In this document: piece by piece, positions 9,173 through 20,454 of the stretch
How the letters are laid out: the number at the start of each line of letters is the position of its first letter
How positions within the stretch are numbered: position 1 is the stretch's first letter
NCBI RefSeq assembly: GCF_000314855.2
Contig: NZ_KB233223.1
Location: forward strand, 102,040 to 166,039
Length of the DNA stretch: 64,000 nt
Source of the DNA: Providencia burhodogranariea DSM 19968
Lineage (GTDB): Bacteria > Pseudomonadota > Gammaproteobacteria > Enterobacterales > Enterobacteriaceae
Direction of reading: 5' to 3'
The notes under the pieces: generated by a model
Told to the model about the DNA's origin: nothing
Database searches by the model: none
The model's input: only the letters and a program-made list of their open reading frames with translations
Translations under genes and position numbers: made by a program

Positions 9173-10915
9173 GTGTCAAAATTCCCTATCATCTGTTTTC
9201 TCTGCTTAACGGCGGCTATGCCCGTGGCATACGGTGCAAATCTTCGCCTTAATATTGAAGGGCTTGAAGGACAACTCAATCAGAACGTCCGCGTTCAACT
9301 TTCCAACATTTCTCAAGATGAAGTGGTGGCTAATGGTCGCTTTCGTGCGCGAGTTACTAAAGCCATCGAGGAAGGTTTGAAGCCGCTCGGCTATTATCAA
9401 CCTAAGATTGAATTTAGTTATCAAGAAAATATACCACCTGCACGTTCTATATTGACAGCGAAAGTGATACCGGGTGATAAAATCTTAATACAAGGGGTGA
9501 ATGTTGTATTAGAAGGGGGAGCCAAAAATGATCCTGACTATGCAAAAATGATTAAAAATAATACCCCGAAGATCGGTAGCATCCAGAATGATAGCGAGTA
9601 TGAAAGTTTTAAGGGAAAATTTAGTAGCCTTGCTATTCGAAAAGGCTATTTTGATGCCGTGATGGAAAAAAGTCAGCTGGGGATTTCGTTAGATCACCAT
9701 GCAGCCTACTGGGATTTCGATTTCAATAGCGGTGAACGCTTTCGTTTTGGCTCGATTTCCTACCAAGGATCCCAAATCCGCTCGGATTACCTCAATAATC
9801 TTGCTCCCTTTAAAGACGGAGAATATTACACGTCAGAGCAACTTGCTGAATTTAACCGTCGATTAGTTGAAACGGGTTGGTTTACCTCTGCCATTGTGAC
9901 ACCAAATATTGAAAAAGCACGAGAAGAACATACTGATTTATTGCCAATGGAAGGGGTGATGATCCCTCGCGCACAAAACTTTATTGAACTTGGTGGTGGT
10001 TATGCAACCGATGTTGGTCCTCGTGTTAAAACAACATGGAATAAGCCATGGGTAAATTCACGAGGGCAAAGTTTCACCTCCAGTATTAGCCTTTCTCAAC
10101 CAGAACAAATTATTGACGCTAGTTACAAAATCCCTCTCAAAGCTAACCCACTTGAACAATATTATGCTGTTCAAGGCGGATATAAACGTACTGATTTAAA
10201 TGATACTGAATCCGATACCACAACATTGAATGTGTCACGTAATTGGGATTACTCGAGTGGTTGGCAGTATGGTGTCAATATGCGTTGGATGCTCAGCCAC
10301 TTTACACAGGCAGATGTGACCAATACAACGATGTTACTGTATCCAGGAGCAAATGTTAGCCGAATTCGCCAGCGTGGTGGTGTGATGCCTACATGGGGCG
10401 ATAGTCAACGCTACTCTGTTGATTATTCAAATAAAATTTGGGGTTCGGATATTGATTTTCTGGTTCTACAAACTAAGCACGTTTGGATCAGAACACCGTG
10501 GGAAGGCCACCGCTTTATTTTACGTGGTAACCTCGGTTGGATAGACACGAATCGGTTTGATAAAGTGCCGCCAGACTTACGTTTTTTCGCTGGGGGAGAT
10601 GGTAGTGTACGTGGTTATGGCTATCAAAAAATTTCACCAGAAGACAGTAGAGGAAAGCTAACGGGGGCATCAAAACTCGCCGTTGGTTCTATTGAATATA
10701 ATTATAACTTCACTGGTAACTGGTGGGGAGCTACGTTTATTGATAGCGGCGAAGCTGTTAATGATATCAAAAACAGTGATTTTAAAACGGGAGCTGGTGT
10801 TGGTATTCGCTGGGTTTCACCTGTAGGGCCAATCAAATTTGATCTCGCCACCCCTATAGGGGACGCTAGCAACAATAAGATTCAATTTTATATCGGTTTG
10901 GGGACTGAGTTATGA
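9173..10915 (+). CDS. tamA: TamA, outer-membrane Omp85-family subunit of the translocation and assembly module
   Basis: Outer-membrane barrel protein that works with TamB. The likely start is the GTG at 9173: AGGAG lies 5 nt upstream and the product begins with a good signal peptide ([20 protein letters not shown]), giving 580 residues, close to E. coli TamA (577). An in-frame ATG at 9131 has no Shine-Dalgarno and would bury the signal peptide behind 14 extra residues. Three POTRA-type repeats (about 25-265) precede the 16-strand barrel, which has the RGY motif in [15 protein letters not shown] and ends in a typical barrel strand [11 protein letters not shown]. tamB overlaps by 4 bp. Confidence 0.93.
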   Translation: MSKFPIICFLCLTAAMPVAYGANLRLNIEGLEGQLNQNVRVQLSNISQDEVVANGRFRARVTKAIEEGLKPLGYYQPKIEFSYQENIPPARSILTAKVIPGDKILIQGVNVVLEGGAKNDPDYAKMIKNNTPKIGSIQNDSEYESFKGKFSSLAIRKGYFDAVMEKSQLGISLDHHAAYWDFDFNSGERFRFGSISYQGSQIRSDYLNNLAPFKDGEYYTSEQLAEFNRRLVETGWFTSAIVTPNIEKAREEHTDLLPMEGVMIPRAQNFIELGGGYATDVGPRVKTTWNKPWVNSRGQSFTSSISLSQPEQIIDASYKIPLKANPLEQYYAVQGGYKRTDLNDTESDTTTLNVSRNWDYSSGWQYGVNMRWMLSHFTQADVTNTTMLLYPGANVSRIRQRGGVMPTWGDSQRYSVDYSNKIWGSDIDFLVLQTKHVWIRTPWEGHRFILRGNLGWIDTNRFDKVPPDLRFFAGGDGSVRGYGYQKISPEDSRGKLTGASKLAVGSIEYNYNFTGNWWGATFIDSGEAVNDIKNSDFKTGAGVGIRWVSPVGPIKFDLATPIGDASNNKIQFYIGLGTEL

Positions 10916-13900
10916 GATGGATGAAGTGGTTTAAATGGATAAGTCTCGCCGTTTTATTAATTTTGGTCTTAATATTTGCTGCATTAGGTTGGGTACTTGG
11001 CACACAATCAGGTCTACATTTTGCACTTAATAGTGCGACCCGTTTTGTGCCTGGATTAGAGATCCGATCGATTGATGGTGGCATGGATAATCTAACTTTA
11101 TCCGGTGTGAAATATCAAATGCCGGGTGTTGATGTAGATGCTCAAAAACTTCACCTTGCTTTGCGTTTGAAATGTCTGACGGACCGTGAATTGTGTATCG
11201 ATGACCTCTCAACCGAGAACGTTGTAGTGATCATTGATACTTCTAAGTTGCCACCTTCAGAAGAAACACCGCCTTCTGAACCATTAACTGAACTTAATGC
11301 ACCATTAAAAATTAGCTTAAATCAGTTGCTGCTGACATCAACCAAGGTGAATGTTGATGGTACAGCTATTGATTTAGCCAAATTTAAGACGGGTGTTCAT
11401 TGGCAGAAAAAAGCATTAACTATTTCTCCAACCGATATTACCGACTTAGCCATTAATCTTCCCGCGACAACAGAAAAGCAGCCAGAAGAACCCGCCGCCG
11501 AAGTTACTGTCGGTGAAGAAAAATCGATTGGCGAAACATTAAAAGAGTTGTTTGCTAAACCGTTGCTGGCAGAATTGCCTGAAATCATTTTACCTGTGGA
11601 TTTAAATATTGAAGGGATAAATGGTTCAAACATACAGCTAACAGGCAGCACAGAAGCGGTTATCAATAGTTTGAATCTGAGCCTATCGAATGATGGACAG
11701 CAAATTCTACTTAAGCAGTTTAAAGTTGATGCGCCGCAAGGGAATATTGCTTTATCGGGTACTGCAACATTAAAAGATAAGTGGCCAGTATCCCTATCAG
11801 TTACTGGTGAAAGCCACCTTGAAGATCTTGATGGCCAAAAGATTGATTTGTCACTTAAAGGTGGCTTACTTGACGAGTTGAAATTAGCACTTAACTTGAG
11901 TGGCCCTATTAATGCGACACTCGATGCACAAACTGACCTTGGCCAAGCAGATTTACCAATACAACTAACACTTGAGAGTCAAAAACTGACTTGGCCACTA
12001 GTCGGTGAGGCTCAGTATCAACTTGACGGTACTCGTTTACGCCTAAATGGGCGTCCCTCCGCTTATGATTTGTCACTTCGTTCAGCGATTACAGGTCAAG
12101 AAGTACCACCATCAACCTTGATGCTAGATGCAAAAGGTAATGAAGAACAAATCAATATCACTCGCTTGCGTTTAGCGGCGTTGCAAGGAAATGCAGATAT
12201 TACCGGTGTGGCTGATTGGAGCAAAGCCATTAGCTGGAATGCGGTATTGACATTGTCAGGGATTAACACAGTGAAACAATGGCCGGAATGGCCAGCCAAA
12301 GTCGAAGGTAAAATTGCCACGAGAGGCAGTTTGTATGGCGGTAGTTGGCAGATACAGATCCCAGAAATCACCCTCGACGGTAATGTCAAAAATAATATTT
12401 TGAAAGCACGCGGCCAAGCATCAGGAAATGCTGCGGGTCAGTGGGATATTCCAGAGCTAAAACTTTCACTGGGTAAAAACAACCTTGATGTTAAAGGTAA
12501 TCTTGCTGATAAATGGAATTTAGATGCCAAAATAAATGCACCTGGTCTTAATGGTGTTCTACCCGGTTTAGGTGGTGTGATCATTGGTGATATCAAACTA
12601 CGTGGTGATTTAGAAGCACCAGAAGTAACGGCTGATTTAACAGCACGTGGTGTGAAATGGCAGCAAGACTTGTCTATCGACAATGTTGTTATCAAAGGTA
12701 ATATCGCTTCTGGTGAGCAAATTAAAGGTGACTTATCTGTTGTGATAAGCCAACTAAAACAAGCCGATTTAGTAATAAGCAACCTAACATTAGATGCAAA
12801 GGGCAGCGAAAAACAACATACCTTAAAATTGAATGTAAAAGGTGAACCAGTTTCAGGTCATTTAACATTAGCTGGTGGTTTTGATAGAGAAACAGAAGCG
12901 TGGAAAGGAAGTCTGAGTAATACCTTGTTTGAAACACCTGTTGGTGAATGGCAACTCAGCAAGGCAATATCACTTGATTATGCTAATCAAACGCAAGAAG
13001 TCACTATCGGAACACATTGCTGGGTAAACACGAATGCGCGTCTTTGTGTCCCTAAATCGATTAAAGCGGGTAAAAGTGGTAGTGCGGATATTGTGTTAGA
13101 ACGTTTTGACCTCGCTATGTTGAAGCCATTCTTAACCGACGAAACACGTGTTAACGGTATCTTTAGTGGTAGTGCTAACGTGGTCTGGAAAGATGATGGT
13201 AGCTTGCCTCAAGCTAAGCTTGATCTAAAAGGTAACGGCGTTAAAGCAGTTCAACTTGTTGATGGAACGCGATTGCCTCTGGAATTTGAAACATTAACCC
13301 TCAATGCTGCATTAAAAAATGGTAAAGCTAATCTGAATTGGTTATTTAAAATTGCCAATAATGGTCAGCTGAAAGGAAATATTGAAATTGCTGACCTTGA
13401 GAAGAGACGTCAGCTTTCTGGTAATGTTGAAATTGATGCCATCACATTAGCATTAATTAAACCGTTATTAGGCGATAAAGAGGTCGCTAATGGAAATTTA
13501 AATGCTAACTTGAAATTAGGTGGAACGGCAAACAACCCATTATTAAATGGTAATTTAGGGATCTCTGGGCTAGAGATTAAATCTTCATTGATCCCATTTG
13601 ACATTAAAAGTGGTCAATTAGGGATTGTCTTTAATGGCACAAGCTCAGTCATGAGTGGGCAAATTAATACTCCTGAAGGCTATCTGAATATTAATGGTGA
13701 TGCGGATTGGCGTAACATTGATGCTTGGCGCGCAAAAGTGATGGCTGTGGGTAACAACCTACGAGTTTCATTGCCACCAATGATTAAAATTGATGTTCAA
13801 CCTGATATTGTATTTGAAGCCTCTCCTACTCTGTTAACATTAAATGGCAGTGTCACGATCCCTTGGGCTAGAATTACTGTTCATGAGCTTCCTGAATCGG

Positions 13901-14682
13901 CTGTTGGTAGTTCTTCTGATGTTGTAATGTTAGATAGTGATCTTAAGCCTATTGATAAAAAGAGTACACCAATTCCAATTCAAACAAATCTTGATATTAA
14001 AATTGGTGATGATGTGACATTAGACGCATTTGGTCTGAAAGCACGTTTGACGGGTATGCTAAAAGTGTTACAAAGTAAACATGGCTTGAGTCTGAATGGG
14101 CAAATTGATATTCCGTCAGGGCGCTTCCGTGCTTATGGGCAAGACCTAATTGTTCGCAAAGGGCAAATTCAGTTCTCTGGTCCTGCAGATCAGCCATTCT
14201 TAAACTTAGAGGCAATTCGTAATCCTGATAACACAGCAAATAATGTAATTGCTGGTGTTAAAGTAACGGGACTTGCAGATAGGCCGAAAGTCGAGATATT
14301 CTCAGAGCCAGCCAAAACACAGCAAGAAGCATTATCCTACCTATTACGTGGTGAAGGATTAGAGAGCGGAGATGCTAATGGCTCACAAATGACATCAATG
14401 CTAATTGGACTCGGGGTTGCTCAAAGTGGGCAGTTGGTCGGTAAGATAGGCGAAACATTTGGAGTCTCTGATTTGGCACTCGATACGCAAGGGGTCGGTG
14501 ATAAATCCCAAGTCGTGGTGAGTGGAAAAATTACCAATGATCTACAAGTTAAGTATGGCGTTGGTATCTTTGATTCATTGGCAACGTTGACATTACGTTA
14601 TCGATTAATGCCTAAATTATATTTGGAAGCAGTGTCTGGTGTGAACCAGGCTCTAGATCTCCTTTACCAATTTGAGTTTTAA
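10912..14682 (+). CDS. tamB: TamB, inner-membrane-anchored AsmA/YhdP-like bridge protein
   Basis: 1256-residue protein (E. coli 1259). One N-terminal membrane anchor (about 7-28) is followed by a very long periplasmic part of repeated beta segments and the conserved DUF490 C-terminus (last about 350 residues, ending LYQFEF, which pairs with TamA). Members form a hydrophobic groove that spans the periplasm; TamB, YhdP and YdbH are implicated in phospholipid transport to the outer membrane, besides an earlier proposed role in autotransporter assembly. It overlaps tamA by ATGA, so the two are translationally coupled. ytfP follows after 3 bp. Confidence 0.95.
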   Translation: MRWMKWFKWISLAVLLILVLIFAALGWVLGTQSGLHFALNSATRFVPGLEIRSIDGGMDNLTLSGVKYQMPGVDVDAQKLHLALRLKCLTDRELCIDDLSTENVVVIIDTSKLPPSEETPPSEPLTELNAPLKISLNQLLLTSTKVNVDGTAIDLAKFKTGVHWQKKALTISPTDITDLAINLPATTEKQPEEPAAEVTVGEEKSIGETLKELFAKPLLAELPEIILPVDLNIEGINGSNIQLTGSTEAVINSLNLSLSNDGQQILLKQFKVDAPQGNIALSGTATLKDKWPVSLSVTGESHLEDLDGQKIDLSLKGGLLDELKLALNLSGPINATLDAQTDLGQADLPIQLTLESQKLTWPLVGEAQYQLDGTRLRLNGRPSAYDLSLRSAITGQEVPPSTLMLDAKGNEEQINITRLRLAALQGNADITGVADWSKAISWNAVLTLSGINTVKQWPEWPAKVEGKIATRGSLYGGSWQIQIPEITLDGNVKNNILKARGQASGNAAGQWDIPELKLSLGKNNLDVKGNLADKWNLDAKINAPGLNGVLPGLGGVIIGDIKLRGDLEAPEVTADLTARGVKWQQDLSIDNVVIKGNIASGEQIKGDLSVVISQLKQADLVISNLTLDAKGSEKQHTLKLNVKGEPVSGHLTLAGGFDRETEAWKGSLSNTLFETPVGEWQLSKAISLDYANQTQEVTIGTHCWVNTNARLCVPKSIKAGKSGSADIVLERFDLAMLKPFLTDETRVNGIFSGSANVVWKDDGSLPQAKLDLKGNGVKAVQLVDGTRLPLEFETLTLNAALKNGKANLNWLFKIANNGQLKGNIEIADLEKRRQLSGNVEIDAITLALIKPLLGDKEVANGNLNANLKLGGTANNPLLNGNLGISGLEIKSSLIPFDIKSGQLGIVFNGTSSVMSGQINTPEGYLNINGDADWRNIDAWRAKVMAVGNNLRVSLPPMIKIDVQPDIVFEASPTLLTLNGSVTIPWARITVHELPESAVGSSSDVVMLDSDLKPIDKKSTPIPIQTNLDIKIGDDVTLDAFGLKARLTGMLKVLQSKHGLSLNGQIDIPSGRFRAYGQDLIVRKGQIQFSGPADQPFLNLEAIRNPDNTANNVIAGVKVTGLADRPKVEIFSEPAKTQQEALSYLLRGEGLESGDANGSQMTSMLIGLGVAQSGQLVGKIGETFGVSDLALDTQGVGDKSQVVVSGKITNDLQVKYGVGIFDSLATLTLRYRLMPKLYLEAVSGVNQALDLLYQFEF

Positions 14683-14685
14683 AAT

Positions 14686-15030
14686 ATGCGTGTAATTGTT
14701 TATGGCAGTTTAAGGCGCAAGCAAGGGAATCATCATTGGATGACTTATGCTCAATTATTAGGTGAGTATAAATTAGAAGGTTATGATATTTACGACCTCG
14801 GGTATTATCCCGCGGTCGTCAAAGGAGACGGAGTGGTTGAGTGTGAAGTTTATCGCATCAACCCGTCCATTTTGACTGAACTGGACGAGCTAAAGAAAAA
14901 CTCACAGGATTATGTTCGGGAATTAATCCCTACGCCATATGGTAACGCCTGGATTTATCTTTATCGGCATTCCGTTGAAGGTTTGCGTCAGATCACAAGT
15001 GGTGACTGGCTGAAGCGCCACGAAGAATAG
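14686..15030 (+). CDS. ytfP: YtfP, gamma-glutamylcyclotransferase-like protein
   Basis: 114-residue protein of the GGCT/AIG2 fold. The N-terminal VYGSLRRKQGNHHWM carries the family YGSLR motif; an acidic residue in the ELDEL segment (about 66-70) fits the expected catalytic position. Third gene of the tamA-tamB-ytfP operon, 3 bp after tamB. The substrate is unknown; proteins of this fold act on gamma-glutamyl amines or peptides. Confidence 0.93.
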   Translation: MRVIVYGSLRRKQGNHHWMTYAQLLGEYKLEGYDIYDLGYYPAVVKGDGVVECEVYRINPSILTELDELKKNSQDYVRELIPTPYGNAWIYLYRHSVEGLRQITSGDWLKRHEE

Positions 15031-15099
15031 ATACCCGCCATACTTCACGCCGCAGCGTTGTGTTTTCGCCTAGCTGTAACGCGAATTATTTAGGGTATC
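15031..15099. repeat. interior-deleted ERIC-like palindrome
   Basis: About 69 bp directly after the ytfP stop. The ends (ATACCCGCCATACTTCACG and GCGAATTATTTAGGGTAT) and the GCAGCGTTG and CGCCTAGCTG segments match the two arms of the full ERIC-like copies at 60431 and 62513, but the central core with CTTATGTATGC is missing. The short form can still fold into a hairpin at the 3' end of the tam operon message. Confidence 0.65.
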
Positions 15100-15160
15100 C
15101 ACTTTGCTATAGTTATAGCTCAGACTATCACTGATGTTTAGCAAACAGTATCAATAAAAA

Positions 15161-15188
15161 AGGGTTCTGGTATTGCTACCAGAACCCT
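15161..15188. terminator. bidirectional terminator between ytfP and ppa
   Basis: Perfect 12-bp stem AGGGTTCTGGTA/TACCAGAACCCT with loop TTGC. On the plus strand it is followed by TTAATTTT, and on the minus strand by a run of T (plus-strand AAAAA at about 15156-15160). It serves the convergent tamAB-ytfP operon and ppa. Confidence 0.85.
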
Positions 15189-15216
15189 TAATTTTAATTA
15201 TCCCATTATGGATAAA

Positions 15217-15747
15217 TTATTTTTTTGCAGCGCGTTCGAAAGAAGAGACGATTTCAGCTTTAGCCGCTTCAACACCTTCCCAACCATCAACTTTAACCCA
15301 CTTACCTTTTTCTAAATCTTTGTAATGTTCAAAGAAATGGGTAATTTGTGCACGCAGTAATTCTGGCAGATCGTTCACATCTTTAATGTGGTCGTACTCT
15401 TTGCTCAGTTTAGTGTGTGGTACAGCAACTAATTTTGCATCTTCACCTGATTCATCACTCATTTTCAGTACGCCAACTGGACGACAGCGGATAACTGAAC
15501 CTGGCTGTAATGGGTAAGGTGTTGGTACTAATACATCAACTGGGTCACCATCTAAAGATAGTGTATTATTGATGTAACCATAGTTACATGGATAGAACAT
15601 AGCAGTAGACATAAAACGGTCTACAAATAAAGCACCAGAGTCTTTATCGACTTCGTATTTGATAGGGTCTGCATTAGCAGGAATTTCAATAATAACGTAG
15701 ATATCTTCAGGCAGATCTTTACCTGCCGGTACATTGTTCAGGCCCAT
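15217..15747 (-). CDS. ppa: inorganic pyrophosphatase
   Basis: 176-residue soluble family I pyrophosphatase, which hydrolyses PPi and so drives biosynthetic reactions. The signature is seen as DGDPVDVLV near residues 66-74, where the three Asp bind metal, along with the ENP-type region [18 protein letters not shown] and [11 protein letters not shown]. Length equals E. coli Ppa. It is monocistronic, with a shared terminator downstream. Confidence 0.96.
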   Translation of the reverse strand: MGLNNVPAGKDLPEDIYVIIEIPANADPIKYEVDKDSGALFVDRFMSTAMFYPCNYGYINNTLSLDGDPVDVLVPTPYPLQPGSVIRCRPVGVLKMSDESGEDAKLVAVPHTKLSKEYDHIKDVNDLPELLRAQITHFFEHYKDLEKGKWVKVDGWEGVEAAKAEIVSSFERAAKK

Positions 15748-15913
15748 GAAAAAGTATCCTTTATGTTAAAAACCAATATGCCCATGATATATCAAGCCGC
15801 ATGGAAGCAACTCAAATTATTTTTGGTACATAACGTGGTGGGTATTATAGCCGTAAAGAGGGATAAAACTCACTAGTTGGCAGGGGATTCGTAAAAAAAA
15901 GCTGTCGATAGGT

Positions 15914-15941
15914 AACAAAAAAGGCGGGAATAGCCCGCCTT
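15914..15941 (-). terminator. fbp terminator
   Basis: Stem AAGGCGGG/CCCGCCTT just after the fbp stop (15958). On the minus strand it is followed by TTTTTTGTT, a standard Rho-independent terminator. Confidence 0.8.
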
Positions 15942-15957
15942 GACTCAGCGAATAAGG

Positions 15958-16965
15958 TTATTCAGTGTCTGGATATTCACGCATGAATGATTCTGCTTTT
16001 TCAACCATTGACTTCGTACCAACAAAAAATGGTGCGCGTTGGTGAAGTTCACTTGGAATGATATCTAAAATACGGTTAGTGCCATCACTCGCTTTACCAC
16101 CTGCTTGCTCAGCAAGGAAGGCGATAGGATTACATTCGTACAGTAGACGCAATTTACCATTTGAGTGGCTTGCTGTACTTGGATAGATATAAATCCCACC
16201 TTTAAGCAAGTTACGATGGAAATCTGCGACCAGTGAGCCGATATAGCGTGTCGTATATGGGCGACCTGTAGCCTCATCTTGTTCTTGGCAATATTTAATG
16301 TATTTCTTAACACCCATTGGGAATTTGATGTAGTTACCTTCGTTAATCGAATACATTTTGCCTTCTGCTGGGTACATCACTTTTTCGTGAGACAGACAAA
16401 ATACGCCAAGTGATGGGTCATAGGTAAATGCATGGACGCCACAACCCGTGGTATAAACCAACATGGTTGATGAACCATAAACTACATAACCTGCGGCAAC
16501 TTGGCGATGACCTGGCTGTAAGAAATCAGCTTCAGTCACAGGTTGACCAATTGGTGTAATACGGCGGTAAATTGAGAAGATAGTCCCAACGGAAACGTTT
16601 ACATCGATATTTGAAGAACCATCCAATGGATCCATTAAAACGACATATTTTGCATTTTCAGCACGGTCGCCTTCGAAAATGACGATATCATCTTCTTCTT
16701 CAGAGGCAATTCCTGCAACTTCCCCACGTGCTTTTAAAGCCGCTTTCAGTTTTTCATTTGCATACAGGTCAAGCTTCATCTGGACTTCACCTTGTACATT
16801 CGAAACACCGCTAGTGCCAAGGATGTCTACAAGTCCAGCTTTGTTAATATCACGATGGATAATTTTAGCGCCCAGTTTGATAGCTGATAATAATGCAGTC
16901 AGCTCTCCTGTTGCATGAGGAAAATCTTGTTGCTTATCGACGATGAATTCGCCTAATGTTTTCAT
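15958..16965 (-). CDS. fbp: fructose-1,6-bisphosphatase class 1
   Basis: 335-residue gluconeogenic enzyme converting fructose-1,6-bisphosphate to fructose-6-phosphate. The metal-binding motif [14 protein letters not shown] (about 110-123) and the substrate segments [17 protein letters not shown] and [10 protein letters not shown] are conserved. Length matches E. coli Fbp (332). A monocistronic gene, separated from ppa by its own terminator. Confidence 0.96.
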   Translation of the reverse strand: MKTLGEFIVDKQQDFPHATGELTALLSAIKLGAKIIHRDINKAGLVDILGTSGVSNVQGEVQMKLDLYANEKLKAALKARGEVAGIASEEEDDIVIFEGDRAENAKYVVLMDPLDGSSNIDVNVSVGTIFSIYRRITPIGQPVTEADFLQPGHRQVAAGYVVYGSSTMLVYTTGCGVHAFTYDPSLGVFCLSHEKVMYPAEGKMYSINEGNYIKFPMGVKKYIKYCQEQDEATGRPYTTRYIGSLVADFHRNLLKGGIYIYPSTASHSNGKLRLLYECNPIAFLAEQAGGKASDGTNRILDIIPSELHQRAPFFVGTKSMVEKAESFMREYPDTE

Positions 16966-17067
16966 GACGAAGGTCCTGAATATAATTGACAGAGGTTTAC
17001 AGGGGGGGATTGTACCCTTGCGCGTGCAGTTTATCTATAGGCTTTATAGTTCGTAATGCAGCGTTTA

Positions 17068-17187
17068 TACTGAGTTACAGCGTTATTGGTTACGTTCTGT
17101 TATTCAAGTCACACACTTATGTATGCCCCTTAAAATCACGCTATTTTCTATCTGATTTTAGATTAAATTATGCGGATTCTTACCTTA
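17068..17187. repeat. degenerate ERIC-like repeat
   Basis: The core ACACTTATGTATGCCCCTT and the surrounding GTTACAGCGTT, ACGTTCTGTTATTC and TTAGATTAAATTAT segments align in order with the full copy at 62513-62639, with many substitutions. It is probably an old, decaying copy. Confidence 0.5.
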
Positions 17188-17374
17188 GCATTTAGCGCTA
17201 AAAGCTAGTGTTAGAAGGTTGTTGATAGCATTTTGTTACATAAATCACATTCTTATGTAAACGCCTAGGAGTATGCTAATTTTGCCAATAATTCAATATA
17301 AATTACTTTGGTTATTCCCTTCAAGCTTCGCTCTTTATGGCTGTATTATTAGCGATCTTTTGTTATCTAAACTT

Positions 17375-17642
17375 TAGAGGTTGTTGACCTTTACTAATGA
17401 TTATTACTGCATTAAATGTTCAAGATAACAGTAACACCATTATGTTATGTATTAATGTGATTAAAAAATAATCACCACAAACTTAAACAGTAAAGTAAAC
17501 GCGCCTTTCAGGTTCGATTCAAAGTGATTTATTCCAGTGTTGAACCATTTTTATCTAATCTACTAGACAGTAAATCATTCGTTTTATTCAAAAAACTTTT
17601 TAATTCGAATAAAAATCATTCATCGAAGGTCAACAACCCCTA
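17375..17642. repeat. 268-bp repeat with terminal inverted repeats flanked by TA (copy 1)
   Basis: The left end reads TAGAGGTTGTTGACCTT and the right end reads AAGGTCAACAACCCCTA, an inverted match of 16 out of 17. A TA lies at each boundary. The right half (GCGCCTTTCAGGTTCGATT at 17501, then AATTCGAATAAAAAT) is shared with the copy at 59893-60173 at the same offset of 126 bp from the left end. No reading frame inside. It looks like a non-autonomous element; the family was not recognised. Confidence 0.7.
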
Positions 17643-17994
17643 GAATTAAGTTTATTTTTCGGCATAACTCAATTTGCTATTGAATAGTCTGAATTATTTT
17701 TAATAAACCTCAATGCTTTGTATCGCAGATTGTTATCCATATTTTGTTATTCACGTTCTATACTTGTGTAGACGACTCGGTATCATCGTATTTTACCGAA
17801 TCGCAGCAGCACGAAATTATTGGTCATATTCTTCATGCATTACAGCATTGTTTATTATGTTCAATTCTCTCAATCATGTATTTATTGGGATAATGAGAGT
17901 TGCAGCCTACAGGTAACTTCAATTATTTTGTGTATATAAACCTGCAGTTGATGGGTAGAATAGTGACAAACCTCATGCTATTGGATGAAAAATA

Positions 17995-19374
17995 ATGCAT
18001 ATACATATTTTGGGTATTTGCGGTACGTTTATGGGAAGTCTCGCAATATTGGCTCGTTCACTGGGGCATAAAGTCACTGGTTCCGATGCAAATGTATACC
18101 CTCCGATGAGTACATTACTTGAGAAACAAGGCATTGAATTGATCCAGGGCTATGACCCTAGCCAACTAGAACCGGCTCCAGATATGGTCGTTATCGGTAA
18201 TGCGATGACTCGTGGTAACCCTTGTGTAGAAGCAGTACTGGAAAAAGGTCTCACTTATACATCAGGTCCTCAATGGTTGCATGATCATGTTTTACCTGAG
18301 CGTTGGGTCCTTGCGGTTGCTGGGACACACGGAAAGACCACTACCGCAGGTATGCTGGCGTGGATTTTAGACGATTGTGGTTATAAACCGGGTTTTTTAA
18401 TTGGTGGTGTACCGGGAAATTTTGACGTGTCAGCTCAATTGGGAGAAAGCCCATTCTTTGTTATCGAAGCAGATGAATATGATTGTGCATTTTTTGATAA
18501 GCGCTCAAAATTCGTGCATTACAGTCCTAATACTTTGATACTCAATAATCTCGAATTTGATCATGCTGATATTTTTGACGACCTTGGCGCTATTCAAAAA
18601 CAATTCCATCATTTAGTTCGTATCGTCCCTGGTAGCGGTAAAATTATCATGCCTGATAATGATTCGAATCTTAAACAAGTTATTAGCATGGGATGCTGGA
18701 GCGAACAAGAATTTGTTGGAGGGCATGGCGAGTGGCAAGCTAACAAATTGAATCATGATGGCAGCCACTACGAGGTTATCTATCAACAACAAAAAGTAGG
18801 TGAAGTCAGTTGGTCTCAAGTTGGTAACCATAATATTCATAATGGACTGATGGCGATCGCAGCAGCTCATCATGTTGGAGTTCCTCCTAAAGAAGCGTGT
18901 CTTGCACTCGATAAATTTATTAATGCACGTCGCCGTTTAGAATTACGTGGTGTTGAATACGGGGTAAGTGTTTATGATGACTTTGCTCATCACCCTACGG
19001 CTATTTTAGCGACGTTAGAAGCACTACGTAGTAAAGTTGGGGGTACTTCACGTATTATTGCTGTATTAGAACCACGATCAAACACCATGAAAATGGGGAT
19101 CAGTAAGAATGATATAGCTCCTGCATTGGGGCGTGCTGATGAAGTGTTCCTTTTCCAACCTGCCAATATTCCTTGGATGGTGACAGATATTGCAGAAAAA
19201 TGTGTTCAGCCAGCACGATGGAGTGCTGATATCGAAGCTTTGACCAATATGGTTATTGAAACAGCTCAACCGGGTGATCACATTCTCGTTATGAGCAATG
19301 GCGGCTTTGGTAATGTACACAATAAGTTACTTGAAGGGCTTAAAAAGAAAGCGGAAGTACATAGCGAAGAGTAA
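17995..19374 (+). CDS. mpl: UDP-MurNAc:L-Ala-gamma-D-Glu-meso-DAP ligase (murein tripeptide ligase)
   Basis: 459-residue Mur-ligase-family enzyme that joins recycled murein tripeptide to UDP-N-acetylmuramic acid. The N-terminal Rossmann-type segment IHILGICGTFMGSLA, the ATP-binding GTHGKTTTAGML (about 109-120), the central EADEYDCAFFDKRSKF and the C-terminal YDDFAHHPTA are all conserved and distinguish Mpl from MurC. Length matches E. coli (457). It is monocistronic with a clear terminator. Confidence 0.95.
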   Translation: MHIHILGICGTFMGSLAILARSLGHKVTGSDANVYPPMSTLLEKQGIELIQGYDPSQLEPAPDMVVIGNAMTRGNPCVEAVLEKGLTYTSGPQWLHDHVLPERWVLAVAGTHGKTTTAGMLAWILDDCGYKPGFLIGGVPGNFDVSAQLGESPFFVIEADEYDCAFFDKRSKFVHYSPNTLILNNLEFDHADIFDDLGAIQKQFHHLVRIVPGSGKIIMPDNDSNLKQVISMGCWSEQEFVGGHGEWQANKLNHDGSHYEVIYQQQKVGEVSWSQVGNHNIHNGLMAIAAAHHVGVPPKEACLALDKFINARRRLELRGVEYGVSVYDDFAHHPTAILATLEALRSKVGGTSRIIAVLEPRSNTMKMGISKNDIAPALGRADEVFLFQPANIPWMVTDIAEKCVQPARWSADIEALTNMVIETAQPGDHILVMSNGGFGNVHNKLLEGLKKKAEVHSEE

Positions 19375-19404
19375 TTATTATATTAGATTATTATTACGAA
19401 GATG

Positions 19405-19430
19405 AGGCAGCGAAAAGCTGCCTTTTTCTT
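19405..19430 (+). terminator. mpl terminator
   Basis: Stem GGCAGC/GCTGCC (19406-19411 and 19417-19422) with loop GAAAA, followed by TTTTTCTTTTTT. Confidence 0.85.
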
Positions 19431-19520
19431 TTTTATCATCATGATAAAAAGCTATCAAGGAAGAGGATGCTAAGAAGAAGTAAAAGGCAGAGAAATAACT
19501 TATTTCGTCAACTTAATGTA

Positions 19521-19991
19521 TTACAATTCTTGATCAAATAGTACCAGAATGGCTTCATAGAGCTCTTCTGTTGTGAAGTTATTCGCTGGGGTGGAGAATA
19601 TAGTATCGTCACCTGCTATGCTGCCTAAAATACCTTCAGCTTTACCCAGTGAATCTAACAAGCGAGCGATCAATTGTGCAGCGCCGGGGCTAGTTCTAAT
19701 AACTACAACAGAATGGTTGTAATCAATATCTAGCACGAGATTCTTTAATGGGCTGGTGGCAGTTGGCACACCCGGTTCGGTTGGTAAGCAGTAAACCATT
19801 TCCATTTTTGCATTACGTGTGCGAACAGCACCAAATTTGGTAAGCATTCTGGAGATTTTTGATTGATTGATATTTTCAAAGCCTTGCTCTTGAAGTGCAA
19901 TGACAATCTCAGCCTGAGAGCTAAATTTTTCTTCTTTAAGTAGGGCTTTAAAAGCCTTAACCAAGTCTTCTTGTTTAGACGGTGTGCGCAT
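19521..19991 (-). CDS. argR: arginine repressor
   Basis: 156-residue hexameric regulator that binds ARG boxes with L-arginine as corepressor, and also acts as the XerCD accessory factor at cer-type sites. The N-terminal winged helix (about 1-70, with [19 protein letters not shown]) and the C-terminal arginine-binding/oligomerisation domain ([14 protein letters not shown] and [10 protein letters not shown]) are present. The ATG at 19991 gives exactly the E. coli length; upstream in-frame codons would add 22 unconserved residues. It lies between mpl and mdh; in E. coli argR and mdh are also divergent neighbours. Confidence 0.95.
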   Translation of the reverse strand: MRTPSKQEDLVKAFKALLKEEKFSSQAEIVIALQEQGFENINQSKISRMLTKFGAVRTRNAKMEMVYCLPTEPGVPTATSPLKNLVLDIDYNHSVVVIRTSPGAAQLIARLLDSLGKAEGILGSIAGDDTIFSTPANNFTTEELYEAILVLFDQEL

Positions 19992-20454
19992 AATTAACCC
20001 ATTCTTTAGCCGTAAATTTGGTGGTATTATCCGTAAATGTGAATTTTTATGCAACAAAATTGGGCGCTAATGGTATTGCTTATGATTAAAATTAATCGAT
20101 TTAATTTAATCTCAAATAAGTTGGATATGCTATTTTTGCTAAATAGATGTGAAAGCTTTGCTGAATAAAAACAGGTGTCATTTTAATATCCTACCTATTT
20201 TAAATGCGTTAATTCAGCGTACCGCATAGAAATCTAATGCAATTTATTAGTGATGATAACTATTTTTTAAAAAAGTGTCCCTTATCTCATTAACAGATAA
20301 GGATTTTGTTTAGAATGGGCAAAGTCAATGCGTAGATTATTTTGCGTTAAAACAGTTTAACATCTGTTAATGAATTGTTTTTTATCAGTAATATGTTTAA
20401 TCCATAATAAGATGAATTCATATACTTTTTAAGTACAAATAAAGGAGTTTCAGA
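19992..20454. other. divergent argR-mdh control region
   Basis: About 460 bp without a gene. It contains one ARG-box-like site near argR (20038-20055) and an AT-rich stretch that should hold the mdh promoter. AAAGGAG at about 20441-20447 is the mdh Shine-Dalgarno. Confidence 0.5.
20038..20055 (-). promoter_or_regulatory. ARG box upstream of argR
   Basis: TGTGAATTTTTATGCAAC fits the consensus TGAAT-(A/T)4-ATTCA with one core mismatch. It sits about 47 bp upstream of the argR start, consistent with autorepression. I could not find a convincing second box at the usual 3-bp spacing. Confidence 0.6.

Larger units (their letters stand above)
16966..17994. other. about 1 kb non-coding region between fbp and mpl
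   Basis: No convincing gene. It holds the fbp promoter at the left end, a degenerate ERIC-like repeat (17068-17187) and a 268-bp TA-flanked repeat (17375-17642). The last 350 bp before mpl are AT-rich with only short, poorly supported frames. Confidence 0.5.
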
